Counted from the first letter of the stretch, positions 33,264-42,746 are shown. The stretch: 64,000 bases of DNA from Aquimarina sp. MAR_2010_214 (GCF_002846555.1 NZ_PJMS01000001.1:5415501-5479500); one strand, 5' to 3'. The notes: generated from the sequence alone by a model not told the origin. Program-made: numbers and translations.

Positions 33264-34332
33264 ATTTATATGGCTAAGTTCTAAAAAGCATATTATTTAC
33301 TACTATGTTTTTAAATTCCATCCAGGCAGTATTGGAAGCAAAGGCTATAGCTGCTACGGTTGCCATTTTACTGGTTGAATTTTTTATTTTTTCTAAGACT
33401 AAAAACCAATTCAGATAATTCTGAAGGTATTTTGTTGCCACTCCATTGAAGGGCTCCATAAATTTCCTTAGACGCATATCCATATTATTCACATTTTGTA
33501 CGTGATATATTTTGTCAACAGCTCTTTGACCCTTCGAAGCATTAAATTTTTTGTGTGCTACCTTCTTGTCTTTTGCAAATGCAGTATAGCTTCTGTGACT
33601 GTCGCTACAAAGGGTTTCTACTTTAGCCAACTTCCCTTGTAATATAGTCTCCAAGTCACTTTTACTAATGCGACCTCTGGTAGCTACTTTGAAATCTTTG
33701 TTCCCTGATCGGTCACAACTGGCTATCACAGCTACTTTTTCATTACTGAGACCAGCTTTACTTGCCTTTGCGCCACGTTTTCTAGCAGGACGATCCAAAT
33801 TTCGATTCCCTTTTTCAGAGTAAGCAAAGAAAAGATCATCACTCTCTAGGATTCCTTGGAATTCATCCACACTTACGCTCCCAAAGGAGACAAGTAATTT
33901 GTGCCTCCAATCAAAAGAAGTCTGAATAGAAATCCCTGTTTCTTTGGCACTCTTGCGAATACTATATCCAGAGAGTAAACAGAATAAATAACGATTAACT
34001 TTGTCTTTCTTCTTGAGGTTGTACCAGAACTTACCGGTAGTTTCACTAAAGTTTTTATGACAAGTATTACAAACATAGCGCTGTACTCCTTTGAGCTTAC
34101 CATTAGCCTTAATTTTATTGCACTTACAATGAGGACAGCTTATGGCTTTACTCTGATTGCTATCAATCAGGGCTGAACCCTCAGTAGAGATCTCCAATAA
34201 TGTGGAAACAATTTCTGATTGAACCAAAGCCGATGAACTAATGAAAAAATCTCTAAAATCTTCTGGTATCATTTCTCCGTTTTTATAAAGTAAAGATAAA
34301 ACATATTCTAATTAGAACTTAGCCATTTATAT
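33264..34332 (-). mobile_element. Complete IS1595-family insertion sequence with 8-bp target duplication
   Basis: The element spans 33272-34324 (1,053 bp). Its ends carry a perfect 13-bp terminal inverted repeat, GGCTAAGTTCTAA (33272-33284) and TTAGAACTTAGCC (34312-34324). On both sides lies the direct repeat ATTTATAT (33264-33271 and 34325-34332). An 8-bp duplication is characteristic of the IS1595 family. The duplication is perfect and the transposase intact, so insertion was probably recent. It separates the PNPOx-like gene from its upstream region. Confidence 0.93.
33274..34272 (-). CDS. IS1595-family (ISXO2-like) DDE transposase
   Basis: A 332-residue transposase. Residues about 45-70 form a zinc ribbon (CPHCKCNKIKANGKLKGVQRYVCNTC), followed by a helix-turn-helix (SGYSIRKSAKETGISIQTSFDWRHK) and the catalytic domain, with Asp in ILESDDLFF, Asp in LCSDSHRSY and the third position in HVQNVNN. 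There is no stop or frameshift, so it should be active. The stop codon TAG lies inside the left terminal repeat. Confidence 0.95.
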   Translation of the reverse strand: MIPEDFRDFFISSSALVQSEIVSTLLEISTEGSALIDSNQSKAISCPHCKCNKIKANGKLKGVQRYVCNTCHKNFSETTGKFWYNLKKKDKVNRYLFCLLSGYSIRKSAKETGISIQTSFDWRHKLLVSFGSVSVDEFQGILESDDLFFAYSEKGNRNLDRPARKRGAKASKAGLSNEKVAVIASCDRSGNKDFKVATRGRISKSDLETILQGKLAKVETLCSDSHRSYTAFAKDKKVAHKKFNASKGQRAVDKIYHVQNVNNMDMRLRKFMEPFNGVATKYLQNYLNWFLVLEKIKNSTSKMATVAAIAFASNTAWMEFKNIVVNNMLFRT

Positions 34333-34785
34333 GTAATAAACGATCAATCTAGAATTGCCTTCATTAATTTATAAATATTATTTTCTTTTTCGTCTTTGGT
34401 TAGTTTGATTAGATAATATCTTCGCACTACGTCAAAAGCTTATAAATCAACCTAAATTAGTGTTTTACCGTACCAAAAACAAGTATACATTATATCCTTA
34501 CATTAAGTTTATCATGTAGACGTTAGCAACTGAATTAAAAACAATAAAAACACATACTCAAGTTACTGTTCATAATTTTAAGTTCATCAAAATCCGTTAG
34601 ATTTTTGCAAAATACAATGGATATACACTTAGATGTTATGAGAAATACATAGCAAACTTCACTTCAAACAGAGAAATATATTTTGTATTAGGCATTGATT
34701 TTAGTTCGCTAAACACTAAAAATCACTGAAAACAGTGGAGTTTAAAATACTTCCAAAGCATAATTTTGTCTCAAAACAATGCATT
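34333..34785. other. Intergenic stretch between the IS and the outer-membrane-like protein gene
   Basis: About 450 A+T-rich bases. On the minus strand a short open stretch at 34344-34439 (about 31 codons ending TGA) has protein-like composition but no start and a stop just before it. It may be the decayed end of a gene. I see no promoter consensus or other gene. Confidence 0.45.
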
Positions 34786-35409
34786 ATGCGTAATTTATAT
34801 ATTGTATTTTCTTTTATTATATATCAAGGATATGCTCAAGGTATTGAGTTGGAAAATTACTCCAAAAATGATAGTTTAAGGAAAAATGGCATAGGAATTC
34901 AACTATTTGCTAATGTAGGTATCGCAACAACGAACATGAGTGATGTTGTTGACACCTCGGGTTTCTTCAATATTGTGGGAAGTTTATTTTCTAGTGGGAT
35001 TACAGTAGAAACAGGGATAGGAATCCGAATTTTTGACAAGAGAACAGAAACTATTGGTTACAGTTCTGATGGAAACTATAATTCATTTTATCAAGGTATT
35101 AATAAAACATCATATTTACTTATAGCAGGGTATGAATTTGGGCATCTTAATCTAGATCAGATATATCATGGTCCAAAACTGAGTACCCAAGTCTTTCTTT
35201 ATGATCTATTTGTAATCGGATTAAGCAGTTCATACCTTAATGGAAACAACCAGTGGAGATGTATTGTAAGGCCCGAAATAGGTATAGGGATTAGTGATGT
35301 ATTTAGTCTTACCTACCAGTATACACTTTTTGGCGACACCTCTACATTCTTCCCTTCAGGTTATGATAGGAATCTATTCAGTTTAAAGGTTGTATTTGAC
35401 ATCAAATAG
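34786..35409 (+). CDS. Exported protein, probable outer-membrane beta-barrel
   Basis: About 207 residues from the ATG at 34786. The N terminus MRNLYIVFSFIIYQGYAQ is a good signal peptide; a GTG start at 34735 would bury it. The mature part alternates polar and aromatic residues with Gly-rich turns (GIGIQLFANVG, VETGIGIRIF, SYLLIAGYEFGHL) and ends FSLKVVFDIK, a strand with a terminal hydrophobic pattern typical of small outer-membrane barrels. I do not recognise a family. It stands alone, 450 bases right of the IS. Confidence 0.65.
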   Translation: MRNLYIVFSFIIYQGYAQGIELENYSKNDSLRKNGIGIQLFANVGIATTNMSDVVDTSGFFNIVGSLFSSGITVETGIGIRIFDKRTETIGYSSDGNYNSFYQGINKTSYLLIAGYEFGHLNLDQIYHGPKLSTQVFLYDLFVIGLSSSYLNGNNQWRCIVRPEIGIGISDVFSLTYQYTLFGDTSTFFPSGYDRNLFSLKVVFDIK

Positions 35410-35746
35410 TCGCCGTTTTTGAAGTTTTCATTGAGATAAAAAACCTCATATCAGCATATGAGATCATGATAGCTAAGGGGTAGATTCACAGAAAAAAAAC
35501 GTACTACAACACCTGTAATCATTGCACTAGCCTATAATTCATTATAAAACAACATATCCTAAACCTCTCTCTGCAGAAGCGTTCTTTATCTTGTACCGTT
35601 TAAGACCTTTATTTTAGACCGAAGCCCTACTCTTCTTTCCCTCAAAACTTCGAGTATATCTTTTTGAAATTATTTGATAATTCATTATACCCCTATAAAG
35701 GCTAAAGCTTATAAAAATTATGTAAAGGATATGCTTTTTTCACTAC
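35410..35746. other. Intergenic stretch between convergent genes
   Basis: About 340 bases with no credible gene. A small hairpin, CTCATAT-CAGC-ATATGAG, is at 35445-35462 and may end transcription of the barrel-like protein gene, but there is no T run. Nothing else can be supported. Confidence 0.5.
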
Positions 35747-37192
35747 CTACTCCACATACAATGTATCTGCTTTCATTTCTTTGGTAATCCATTCTTGTAG
35801 CCTGTTTACCCTAATCGTATTAAGGCTATCAGACACCTGAAATTTCCATCTTGGGAAGATGACTTGTACGGTATCTACTTTTAAGAAGTTTGATTTTTGC
35901 ACCTCGCCATACCCTAGTTCTGCCAGATCAGGGAATCGTATTTTTGCATCTTTTGCTATACTCGCATATGGCATTACAGTTACAGGAACCACTTTGTTTG
36001 CCTCTTTTAGCTGGGTTTCCAGACCTGCTATCTTAATCTTGAGATCTTCAATTTCATCCAAAAGCTTATCATTTTCTTTTTCTACACGGTTTAACTGCTC
36101 GATCGATCGATCATATGCTTTGGATATCTGGTCAATCCCTCTTGATTTATTACCATTTATTGCTAATGTAAAATCACTAATACTCGTATATTTTTTGATT
36201 TCATTTTGCAAATCACTCACTGTTGCTTCATTAATTTCCCCATCGAAATATAATTTTATAGACTCGTTGTTATAGTCATAGAAATCCTTTCTGAGATATA
36301 AGCTCTCATTAGCATCAATCTCATTAGCTTTAAATGCTTTATAATCCCGCTCTGCATTACTCTCATTAAGGGTAATATAAAATGTATAACTCGCAGGTAT
36401 CATTACTAATATCGCTAATAAGGAGGCTAGCTGTGCTATGCGTTTTCTTTTTGCAGAATTGGCATACCGTAACATCGGAAAACGTAATAATTTGGAAACA
36501 ATAAATGTAGATAATGCTATAAAAGTGGCATTAATAGAAAACAAATACAATGCTCCTAGGGCATACTCTAATTTCCATTCTGCAATACCATATCCTACTG
36601 TACACAAAGGCGGCATTAAGGCTGTGGCAATTGCTACTCCTGCTATGGCATTAGGCATTGTTCCTTTTTTAGACTTGGCAACAATTAATGCCAAACCTCC
36701 AAAAACCGCAACCAATACATCCAGGATAGTAGGTGCCGTTCTGGATTCTAACTCAGGAGTTAATTCTGTTAACGGAGAAGCCCAAAAATATAAGGTGGCA
36801 GCAAGAACACTTAGACCTACCATTACGCCCAGATTAACCAAGGATCGCCTTAAGGTATCAATATCATTAATCGCAATAGATAATCCAACTCCTACAATCG
36901 GCCCCATTAATGGAGAAATTAACATCGCTCCTATCACTACTGCTGTAGAACTTACATTAAGACCAATAGACGCTACAAATACCGAAAAAATAAGAATCCA
37001 GGCATTGTGCCCTTTAAAAGGAATATCATTCTTAACATCTTCTATTGTTTGATCCTTATCCGTCTCTGATCTTATATCTAATAGTTCTCTAACAAATGTA
37101 TTAGCGCTGGCAAAAAGACCTTTGGCATCTCTCTTTACTGTTTCTGCCATCTCATCCTGATCAGGAACGGGTTGATTTGTATTTTCTGTCAT
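35747..37192 (-). CDS. DUF389 (TIGR00341-type) membrane protein
   Basis: A 481-residue inner-membrane protein. The N-terminal half has a cluster of six or so hydrophobic helices with the DUF389 core (SSTAVVIGAMLISPLMGPIVGVGLSIAINDIDTLRRS and PNAIAGVAIATALMPPLCTVGYG). The C-terminal half is soluble, with a long coiled coil (about residues 360-400, VEKENDKLLDEIEDLKIKIAGLETQLKEA). The function of this family is unknown. It is the last gene of a four-gene run starting with sprT. Confidence 0.9.
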   Translation of the reverse strand: MTENTNQPVPDQDEMAETVKRDAKGLFASANTFVRELLDIRSETDKDQTIEDVKNDIPFKGHNAWILIFSVFVASIGLNVSSTAVVIGAMLISPLMGPIVGVGLSIAINDIDTLRRSLVNLGVMVGLSVLAATLYFWASPLTELTPELESRTAPTILDVLVAVFGGLALIVAKSKKGTMPNAIAGVAIATALMPPLCTVGYGIAEWKLEYALGALYLFSINATFIALSTFIVSKLLRFPMLRYANSAKRKRIAQLASLLAILVMIPASYTFYITLNESNAERDYKAFKANEIDANESLYLRKDFYDYNNESIKLYFDGEINEATVSDLQNEIKKYTSISDFTLAINGNKSRGIDQISKAYDRSIEQLNRVEKENDKLLDEIEDLKIKIAGLETQLKEANKVVPVTVMPYASIAKDAKIRFPDLAELGYGEVQKSNFLKVDTVQVIFPRWKFQVSDSLNTIRVNRLQEWITKEMKADTLYVE

Positions 37193-37198
37193 TGTACT

Positions 37199-38278
37199 TT
37201 ATCCGTATTGTTCTCCGTATGTTTCTTTTACTTTTTTAAGGACTTTTTTAATATCCTGTTCTTTCTTTTTAGGATAGATCAAAAGTACTTCTTCTTTGTC
37301 TATAATGATATAATCCTTTAGTCCATCGACAACAACTATTTTGTCATCAGATGTTCTAATCATATTACCCGATGCGTCTTCTGGTAATACTCTGGCATTA
37401 ACCACGGCATTATTAGCTTCTGTTTTATCTAATTTATCATATAACGACCCCCAGGTACCTAAGTCATTCCAATCAAAAGTTGCCGGAAGCACGTATACAT
37501 TATCTGCTTTCTCCAAAATAGCATAATCGATAGATATATTCTCTGCCTGAGGGTAATTTTTTTGTATAAAATCGTTCTCCTGCATCGTATTATAGACAAT
37601 CGACCCTTTCTCGAATAAAGCAGTCATCTGTTGCTGAAATTTTGCAAAAGCGGTTATAATACTTTGTGCACTCCAGATAAAAATTCCGGCATTCCATAAA
37701 TAGTTTCCTTCTTCTAAAAACTTTTTTGCTGTATCATAATCAGGTTTTTCTGTAAACTGATTCACTTTTTTCTTAGTGTTTTCGTTTTCTTCATTATATT
37801 GAATATAACCATATCCTGTATTAGGAAACGTGGGTTGAATCCCCAAGGTCATCAAAATATCATTTTCCAAACATGCAGCAAAGCTATATTCTAAATTTGC
37901 AATGAATGCATCTTCATCCTCTATCCAGTGGTCACTAGGCGCTACTACCATCACTGCATCAGGGTTATCTTTCTGGATCTTTAACGCTGCATACAAGATA
38001 CATGGTGCCGTATTACGCATTGCAGGCTCGGTTACTACTTGTCGTTGTTCCGTTTCTGGTAACTGTTCTAAAACCAAGTCATTATATCGTTCGTTGGTAA
38101 GAATAAATATATTTTCTTTGGGAACAATCTTAGCCAGACGTGAAAATGTACGCTGGATTAGCGTTTCTCCTGTTCCTAGCATATCATGGAACTGTTTTGG
38201 AAATTCTGAAGTACTCACAGGCCAAAACCTTGATCCTACTCCACCTGCCATCAATATTGCATAATAATTTTTGTTCAT
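37199..38278 (-). CDS. Mannose-1-phosphate guanylyltransferase
   Basis: The enzyme makes GDP-mannose from GTP and mannose-1-phosphate for surface polysaccharide or glycan synthesis. The nucleotidyltransferase motif AGGVGSRFWPVS (residues 11-22) is followed by TEPAMRNTAPC, APSDHWIEDE and FTEKPDYDTA. At 359 residues it lacks the C-terminal phosphomannose isomerase domain of the bifunctional form. It sits 6 bases upstream of the DUF389 gene. Confidence 0.94.
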   Translation of the reverse strand: MNKNYYAILMAGGVGSRFWPVSTSEFPKQFHDMLGTGETLIQRTFSRLAKIVPKENIFILTNERYNDLVLEQLPETEQRQVVTEPAMRNTAPCILYAALKIQKDNPDAVMVVAPSDHWIEDEDAFIANLEYSFAACLENDILMTLGIQPTFPNTGYGYIQYNEENENTKKKVNQFTEKPDYDTAKKFLEEGNYLWNAGIFIWSAQSIITAFAKFQQQMTALFEKGSIVYNTMQENDFIQKNYPQAENISIDYAILEKADNVYVLPATFDWNDLGTWGSLYDKLDKTEANNAVVNARVLPEDASGNMIRTSDDKIVVVDGLKDYIIIDKEEVLLIYPKKKEQDIKKVLKKVKETYGEQYG

Positions 38279-38291
38279 TAAATTGTATATT

Positions 38292-38822
38292 TTATTTCCA
38301 AAAAGATACTATATCTTCTATTGAAATATCATTTCCATTACTTATATAAATATTATCCCACCTTAGAGATTTCCCTGTTTTTATAAAAACCCTAAAATAT
38401 CCTGGTTGTAGATCTTCAATATTAATAGTAACATTCTTACTATCTAACCCTCCAGATGTTAGCCTAGCTAACCTTGTTAATTCTGATTCATCATAAGTTA
38501 CATTTTTTAATGCCTCACTAAAATTTACATCTTGATGTTTTTTTTGTGGATTCGCTTCAACAATCCACACCTTACTAATTTTATCAGCAGTAAAAGATGT
38601 TATATTGAATACTTCCCTCATCGGGTTAGGAGATATCATCACTCCATCATTATTTATATTAGGGTTTCCATACAGTAAGGGTTCATCATTTATATCTGCT
38701 CTTAAATACATTCCTGTCATTAACAAAATATCAACTTTATCATCTATAATTTGATCATCATCTTTATTACAGCTTGGTAAAACAGAAATCGCAAACAATA
38801 TTATTAGTATTATTTTCCTCAA
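38292..38822 (-). CDS. Lipoprotein of unknown function with a sorting-domain-like segment
   Basis: A 176-residue protein. The signal peptide ends in the lipobox VLPSC (Cys 18) and is followed by DDD, so it should be a membrane-anchored lipoprotein. Around residues 60-75 the sequence MISPNPMREVFNITSF resembles the PNP start of type IX sorting domains, and GYFRVFIKTGKSLRW resembles their GxYxV strand. I do not recognise a family. It is inside the sprT-guanylyltransferase run, with gaps of 17 and 13 bases. Confidence 0.7.
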   Translation of the reverse strand: MRKIILIILFAISVLPSCNKDDDQIIDDKVDILLMTGMYLRADINDEPLLYGNPNINNDGVMISPNPMREVFNITSFTADKISKVWIVEANPQKKHQDVNFSEALKNVTYDESELTRLARLTSGGLDSKNVTINIEDLQPGYFRVFIKTGKSLRWDNIYISNGNDISIEDIVSFWK

Positions 38823-38839
38823 AACTTATAATTTTTCTA

Positions 38840-39436
38840 TCAATTCAATAATTCAACTTCTGCATTTGGATTAAAAAGGTAAATCCTGCCGGTATTGAGC
38901 TCTACGCATTCATAACGTTTTACTTTCTTATTACCTTTCTTAAAGACTTTTCCATTATACAAACGGAAGACACTTCCGAGGGGTAACTCAAAGATATAAT
39001 TTTTATCATTAGCGGGGTCATATTGTTTTAGCGCTAATGACAATTTTTCATCGGTATCACTACTAGCTCTTGGGTTTTTAAAATGATGTGCAATAACAGG
39101 TAATAATTTAGCTGGGAATACTTCGGGATTAATATAGGGTAACATTAATTGCTGAAAGGTTCTTTTCCATTCTATCCCATGTGGTTTTATGTAACGCCCG
39201 TACTTCTCAAAAGCTACAAGATGCGCTACTTCATGAATCAATGTAATGAGAAAACGATATTTATTAAGAGATGCATTTACGGTAATCTGATGTCTACCAT
39301 CCGGCATTTTGCGATAGTCCCCATGTCTCGTAACCCTCTCATTAACGATTTTAAGATGTACATTACATTTCATGATGAGATCTAATACCTTATCTACAGA
39401 TCGTTCTGGAATATATCTCTTTAATATTTCTTTCAA
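38840..39436 (-). CDS. SprT-like metalloprotease-fold protein
   Basis: A 198-residue protein with the zinc motif HEVAH (in LITLIHEVAHLVAFEKYG), as in SprT and the related Spartan proteases that act on DNA-protein crosslinks in eukaryotes. The bacterial role is not settled. The region after the motif (KPHGIEWKRTFQQLM) supplies the third His. The C-terminal zinc-ribbon-like part has only one Cys. It is the first gene of a four-gene run, preceded by the -7 element TAATTTTG. Confidence 0.85.
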   Translation of the reverse strand: MKEILKRYIPERSVDKVLDLIMKCNVHLKIVNERVTRHGDYRKMPDGRHQITVNASLNKYRFLITLIHEVAHLVAFEKYGRYIKPHGIEWKRTFQQLMLPYINPEVFPAKLLPVIAHHFKNPRASSDTDEKLSLALKQYDPANDKNYIFELPLGSVFRLYNGKVFKKGNKKVKRYECVELNTGRIYLFNPNAEVELLN

Positions 39437-39477
39437 ACGTATAAAATTATTAACCTTTCTTTTACTTGCGCAAAATA

Positions 39478-39485
39478 CAAAATTA
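39478..39485 (-). promoter_or_regulatory. -7 promoter element of the sprT-led operon
   Basis: On the minus strand this reads TAATTTTG (TAnnTTTG). The start near 39475 gives a leader of about 39 bases to the ATG at 39436. Confidence 0.5.
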
Positions 39486-39568
39486 TGTATATCGTATTTA
39501 TCTGATTTATAATTTTTCGTATGTTATTTTGAAATAATAAAAAATATAGGCTTTAAGATAGAATCTCT

Positions 39569-39576
39569 TACTTTTG
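39569..39576 (+). promoter_or_regulatory. -7 promoter element of the lipoprotein gene at 39617
   Basis: TACTTTTG fits TAnnTTTG and would give a leader of about 38 bases. Confidence 0.5.
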
Positions 39577-39616
39577 TAATAATCAATGCAAGACATACAA
39601 TGAATATGTTTCAATA

Positions 39617-40219
39617 ATGAAAACTATGAAAAACACATCCAAACTGCTCATATTATTCGTTTTAGGGCAATTATTAACTTCTTGCTTTACTTCAAATAAA
39701 AATAAAAACGATACTCTCTTTATTGAAGAAGATTTTGTTCCAGTCGAAATCAATAATCAATATGAACTAAGCGTCCCTAAATACATGAAAGAGGCTCATG
39801 ATTTGAATGATGATGCTTCATTGCAATATAAAAACATATATAAAGAGACCTATATTGTAGTTATAGATGAACCTAAAGAGGAGATGATTTCTACTTTCAA
39901 AGAATTAGAAGAATACAATGATTCTCTTTCTGTAATAAAGAATTATAAAAACATACAGCTTCATATTTTAAATGAAGTAATCGATATAAATATGACATCT
40001 GACCCTAAGTCTTTACAAATTAGCGGTTTGGATGCTGAATTTGTAGAATTTGATGGAAAAATAGAAGGTTTAGCATTTGATATTTCTTATTTCTTGACAT
40101 TTATCGAGGGTAAAGAAAATGTCTACATGATAATGGCTTGGACACTTAAAAACAGAAAAGAAAAGTATAGAAAAGCGTTTGAAATGGCAACTAAATCTTT
40201 TCGCTTAATTGATAATTAA
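39617..40219 (+). CDS. Lipoprotein of unknown function
   Basis: A 200-residue protein with a lipoprotein signal (LLILFVLGQLLTSC, Cys near residue 23). The mature part is mixed alpha/beta without metal or redox motifs. The segment YELSVPKYMKEAHDLNDDASLQYKN and the closing KYRKAFEMATKSFRLID look like the PsbP/DUF1795-type fold of bacterial lipoproteins, but I am not sure. It has its own -7 element and converges on the DUF4349 gene. Confidence 0.7.
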   Translation: MKTMKNTSKLLILFVLGQLLTSCFTSNKNKNDTLFIEEDFVPVEINNQYELSVPKYMKEAHDLNDDASLQYKNIYKETYIVVIDEPKEEMISTFKELEEYNDSLSVIKNYKNIQLHILNEVIDINMTSDPKSLQISGLDAEFVEFDGKIEGLAFDISYFLTFIEGKENVYMIMAWTLKNRKEKYRKAFEMATKSFRLIDN

Positions 40220-40246
40220 TGATTAAACATATCCAAAAAAACAGAT

Positions 40247-40277
40247 AATTAGGTGCACCAATAGAGTGCACCTAATT
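40247..40277. terminator. Perfect 12-bp bidirectional terminator
   Basis: AATTAGGTGCAC (40247-40258) and GTGCACCTAATT (40266-40277) pair perfectly around a seven-base loop. It lies between the convergent genes ending at 40219 and 40286. Confidence 0.75.
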
Positions 40278-40285
40278 TATGTTCG

Positions 40286-41173
40286 TTACTTTCGTATCCA
40301 CTTAAAATACACAAAAATAACAATTCCTAATATTATAAACGGCCAGATATAAAACAAAAGCAACGTTAGGTTTTCTATAATCGACCAACCAAAAGACAGC
40401 CCTTGTTTTGCTTTGTCTAAAAAGTGAGGTTGGTATTCTGCAGGCTCGTCTTTTGGAATTATAGTTTGATATACATCTACCTGAACTGTACTATAAGATA
40501 CTTTATTACTTAAATATTTTAATCTTCCTTGAGCAGCTTCAATTTCTTCCTGAAGTAAACTAAGTTTTTCTTCGGTCTTTAAAATATCTTCTACCGTTTT
40601 GGCTCTTGTTCTTAAAATGGTTTCATAACGCTCTTTTACATCCAACTTTGTTTTTAATCGTGATGTAATATCTATATACTCTTCAGTCACATTTACTGTA
40701 GATATATTTTTATAATCCACGAATTCTGCCAATCCGCATACACTATCCAAAACAGTATCGAATTGATCTTGAGGAATTCTGATCGTAAAACGATTTTCTT
40801 TAGTATAATTTGTATTTGTAAATCGCTCATCAGAAATATATCCCTGATATTTTAAAGCAATTTTTCTAGCCAATAGTGTTGCTTCTTCAACATCTTTAAC
40901 TTTAATTCGACAATTCGCATTCTTAATAATCTTTAGGGTAGTATCAACGTTATTTTTTTTAGTTTTCAATCTATCACTATCTAATAGCGTTACTTCTTCT
41001 GTTTTTTCTTCAGATTCAATACTTGCTAACACAGGAGTTTCTCCTGTATCTTCGAGCATAATACTCTCTGAGTCTAAAGTATATTTACCTTCACTATTAG
41101 AGCAAGAATACCCTAACAATGTAACTCCTGCCAAAATTATTATTCTGCTTATTCTAAATTTGTTCGTTTTCAT
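40286..41173 (-). CDS. DUF4349-family lipoprotein with C-terminal membrane helix
   Basis: A 295-residue protein. The N terminus has a lipobox (TLLGYSC, Cys near 24). The middle contains DUF4349 (IIKNANCRIKVKDVEEATLLARKIALKYQGYI, then a coiled coil around TRAKTVEDILKTEEKLSLLQEEIEAAQGRLKYL). A hydrophobic helix near the end (LTLLLFYIWPFIILGIVIFVYF) is followed by WIRK. The function is unknown; family members are often next to VWA proteins. Its start is one base from the VWA gene stop, so the two are co-transcribed. Confidence 0.87.
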   Translation of the reverse strand: MKTNKFRISRIIILAGVTLLGYSCSNSEGKYTLDSESIMLEDTGETPVLASIESEEKTEEVTLLDSDRLKTKKNNVDTTLKIIKNANCRIKVKDVEEATLLARKIALKYQGYISDERFTNTNYTKENRFTIRIPQDQFDTVLDSVCGLAEFVDYKNISTVNVTEEYIDITSRLKTKLDVKERYETILRTRAKTVEDILKTEEKLSLLQEEIEAAQGRLKYLSNKVSYSTVQVDVYQTIIPKDEPAEYQPHFLDKAKQGLSFGWSIIENLTLLLFYIWPFIILGIVIFVYFKWIRK

Positions 41174-41174
41174 A

Positions 41175-42716
41175 TTATTTTATTCCATTATAACTATTCA
41201 TCAATCTCACAAACTCTGCTCTATATCCTTGCTCATCTTTCCCTTTATTATTTTTAGCTAGATCAATAATGTTCTTCAAATTTTGATATTCAATATATTT
41301 TGAATTTCTTAACTTCAAACCAAACCATGCTACAGAAGTAGCAAATTTGAAATCTGTTGACATTTCTTCTTCCGTATTAGCTTTAAATGCATGTACTAAT
41401 TCATTACTATGATTTTCTTTTGGGTTTTTATATCTAAATTTCACAGTAAGTTCTTCATCAGTATTTTTTATTGTTTTTTTTGTATACTTCAAATCTGACA
41501 TTTCTTTAAAATATTCACTTTTCACCCCTACTGGTATGACTTCATAAAGAGCCGTAACCGTATGCCCACTTCCTAGTTCACCTGCATCTCTGGTATCATC
41601 TATAAAATCCTCATCTCGCAACACCTTGTTTTCATATCCTATCAAACGATACGCTTTAATTTTTTTTGGATTAAATTCTACCTGAATTTTTACATCTTTA
41701 GCAATTGTATACAATGTACCTCCAAACTCAAGTCCAAATATTTTTTGAGCCTCTTGTATCGTATCTATATAGGCATGATTACCATTACCCGCATCTGCAA
41801 GAGTTTCTAGCTTGCTATCCTTATAATTCCCCATTCCAAACCCCATACAGGTCAAAAACACTCCAGACTCTCTCTTTTTCTCAATCAGTTTCTTCATTTC
41901 TTTATCACTACTTATACCAATATTAAAATCTCCGTCTGTAGCCAGAATCACTCTATTATTACCATTTTTAATAAAATTCTTTTCTGCAATTTCATAAGCA
42001 AGTTCTATACCTTCTCCTCCTGCAGTTGATCCTCCTGCTTTAAGATCATCAAATGCTTCCATAATTCTTTTCTTATCATCTCCGCCGGCAGCTTCAAGAA
42101 CCACTCCTGCCGCTCCAGCATATACTACAATTGACACTTTATCTTCTTCTCTTAGTTTTCCCACTAATAGCTTAAATGCTTTTTTGAGCAATGGCAATTT
42201 GTTCTGTTGTGACATAGATCCAGAAACATCTATTAAGAACACTAAATTAGAAACTGGCATATCTTGAGTAGGTATTTCTTTACCTTTTAATCCTATTTTT
42301 ACCAATTTGGTGTCTTTGTTCCATGGTGTATCTCCCTTTTCTATATGTATCGCTATAGGATGAGTATCCATTGGCGATGCATAATCATACTTAAAATAGT
42401 TAACCATTTCTTCAATCTTAACTGCATCTTCTGGAATTTTTTGTCCATTATTGATCATTCTACGAATATTACTATAAGAAGCTTTGTCTACATCTATTGA
42501 AAAAGTAGACAAAGGAGCCAGGTGTACATTCTTAAAACCATTCTCTATAATTTCTTTATAGTCTTCATTATTACTATCCATAATTTCTGTTTCTACTACA
42601 CTAATTTTCTGAATATCATATCCCCTCTTCTCTGGGTATTGATCACATGAACTTAGTATTGTAAACACTACTCCTAATAGTAGAGTTGTTATTTTTTTTA
42701 TCATCTTTGTTTTCAT
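41175..42716 (-). CDS. VWA-domain lipoprotein (YfbK-like, with DUF3520-type C terminus)
   Basis: A 513-residue exported protein with lipobox TILSSC. The region around residues 65-130 is the YfbK N-terminal domain (FSIDVDKASYSNIRRMINNGQKIPEDAVKIEEMVNYFKY). A von Willebrand factor A domain follows with an intact metal site, DVSGSMSQ, and the later ATDGDFN. The C terminus is DUF3520-like. VWA domains bind partners through Mg2+. The gene is the first of a pair with DUF4349 and is preceded by TAAGTTTG. Its partner and process are unknown. Confidence 0.9.
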   Translation of the reverse strand: MKTKMIKKITTLLLGVVFTILSSCDQYPEKRGYDIQKISVVETEIMDSNNEDYKEIIENGFKNVHLAPLSTFSIDVDKASYSNIRRMINNGQKIPEDAVKIEEMVNYFKYDYASPMDTHPIAIHIEKGDTPWNKDTKLVKIGLKGKEIPTQDMPVSNLVFLIDVSGSMSQQNKLPLLKKAFKLLVGKLREEDKVSIVVYAGAAGVVLEAAGGDDKKRIMEAFDDLKAGGSTAGGEGIELAYEIAEKNFIKNGNNRVILATDGDFNIGISSDKEMKKLIEKKRESGVFLTCMGFGMGNYKDSKLETLADAGNGNHAYIDTIQEAQKIFGLEFGGTLYTIAKDVKIQVEFNPKKIKAYRLIGYENKVLRDEDFIDDTRDAGELGSGHTVTALYEVIPVGVKSEYFKEMSDLKYTKKTIKNTDEELTVKFRYKNPKENHSNELVHAFKANTEEEMSTDFKFATSVAWFGLKLRNSKYIEYQNLKNIIDLAKNNKGKDEQGYRAEFVRLMNSYNGIK

Positions 42717-42746
42717 TTTTATATGTTTATCTTGTTAAACTGAAAA

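Noticed and set aside
36438..37052. A 204-codon frame opposite the DUF389 gene
   Set aside because: It lies entirely within the convincing DUF389 coding region on the other strand and has no domain of its own.
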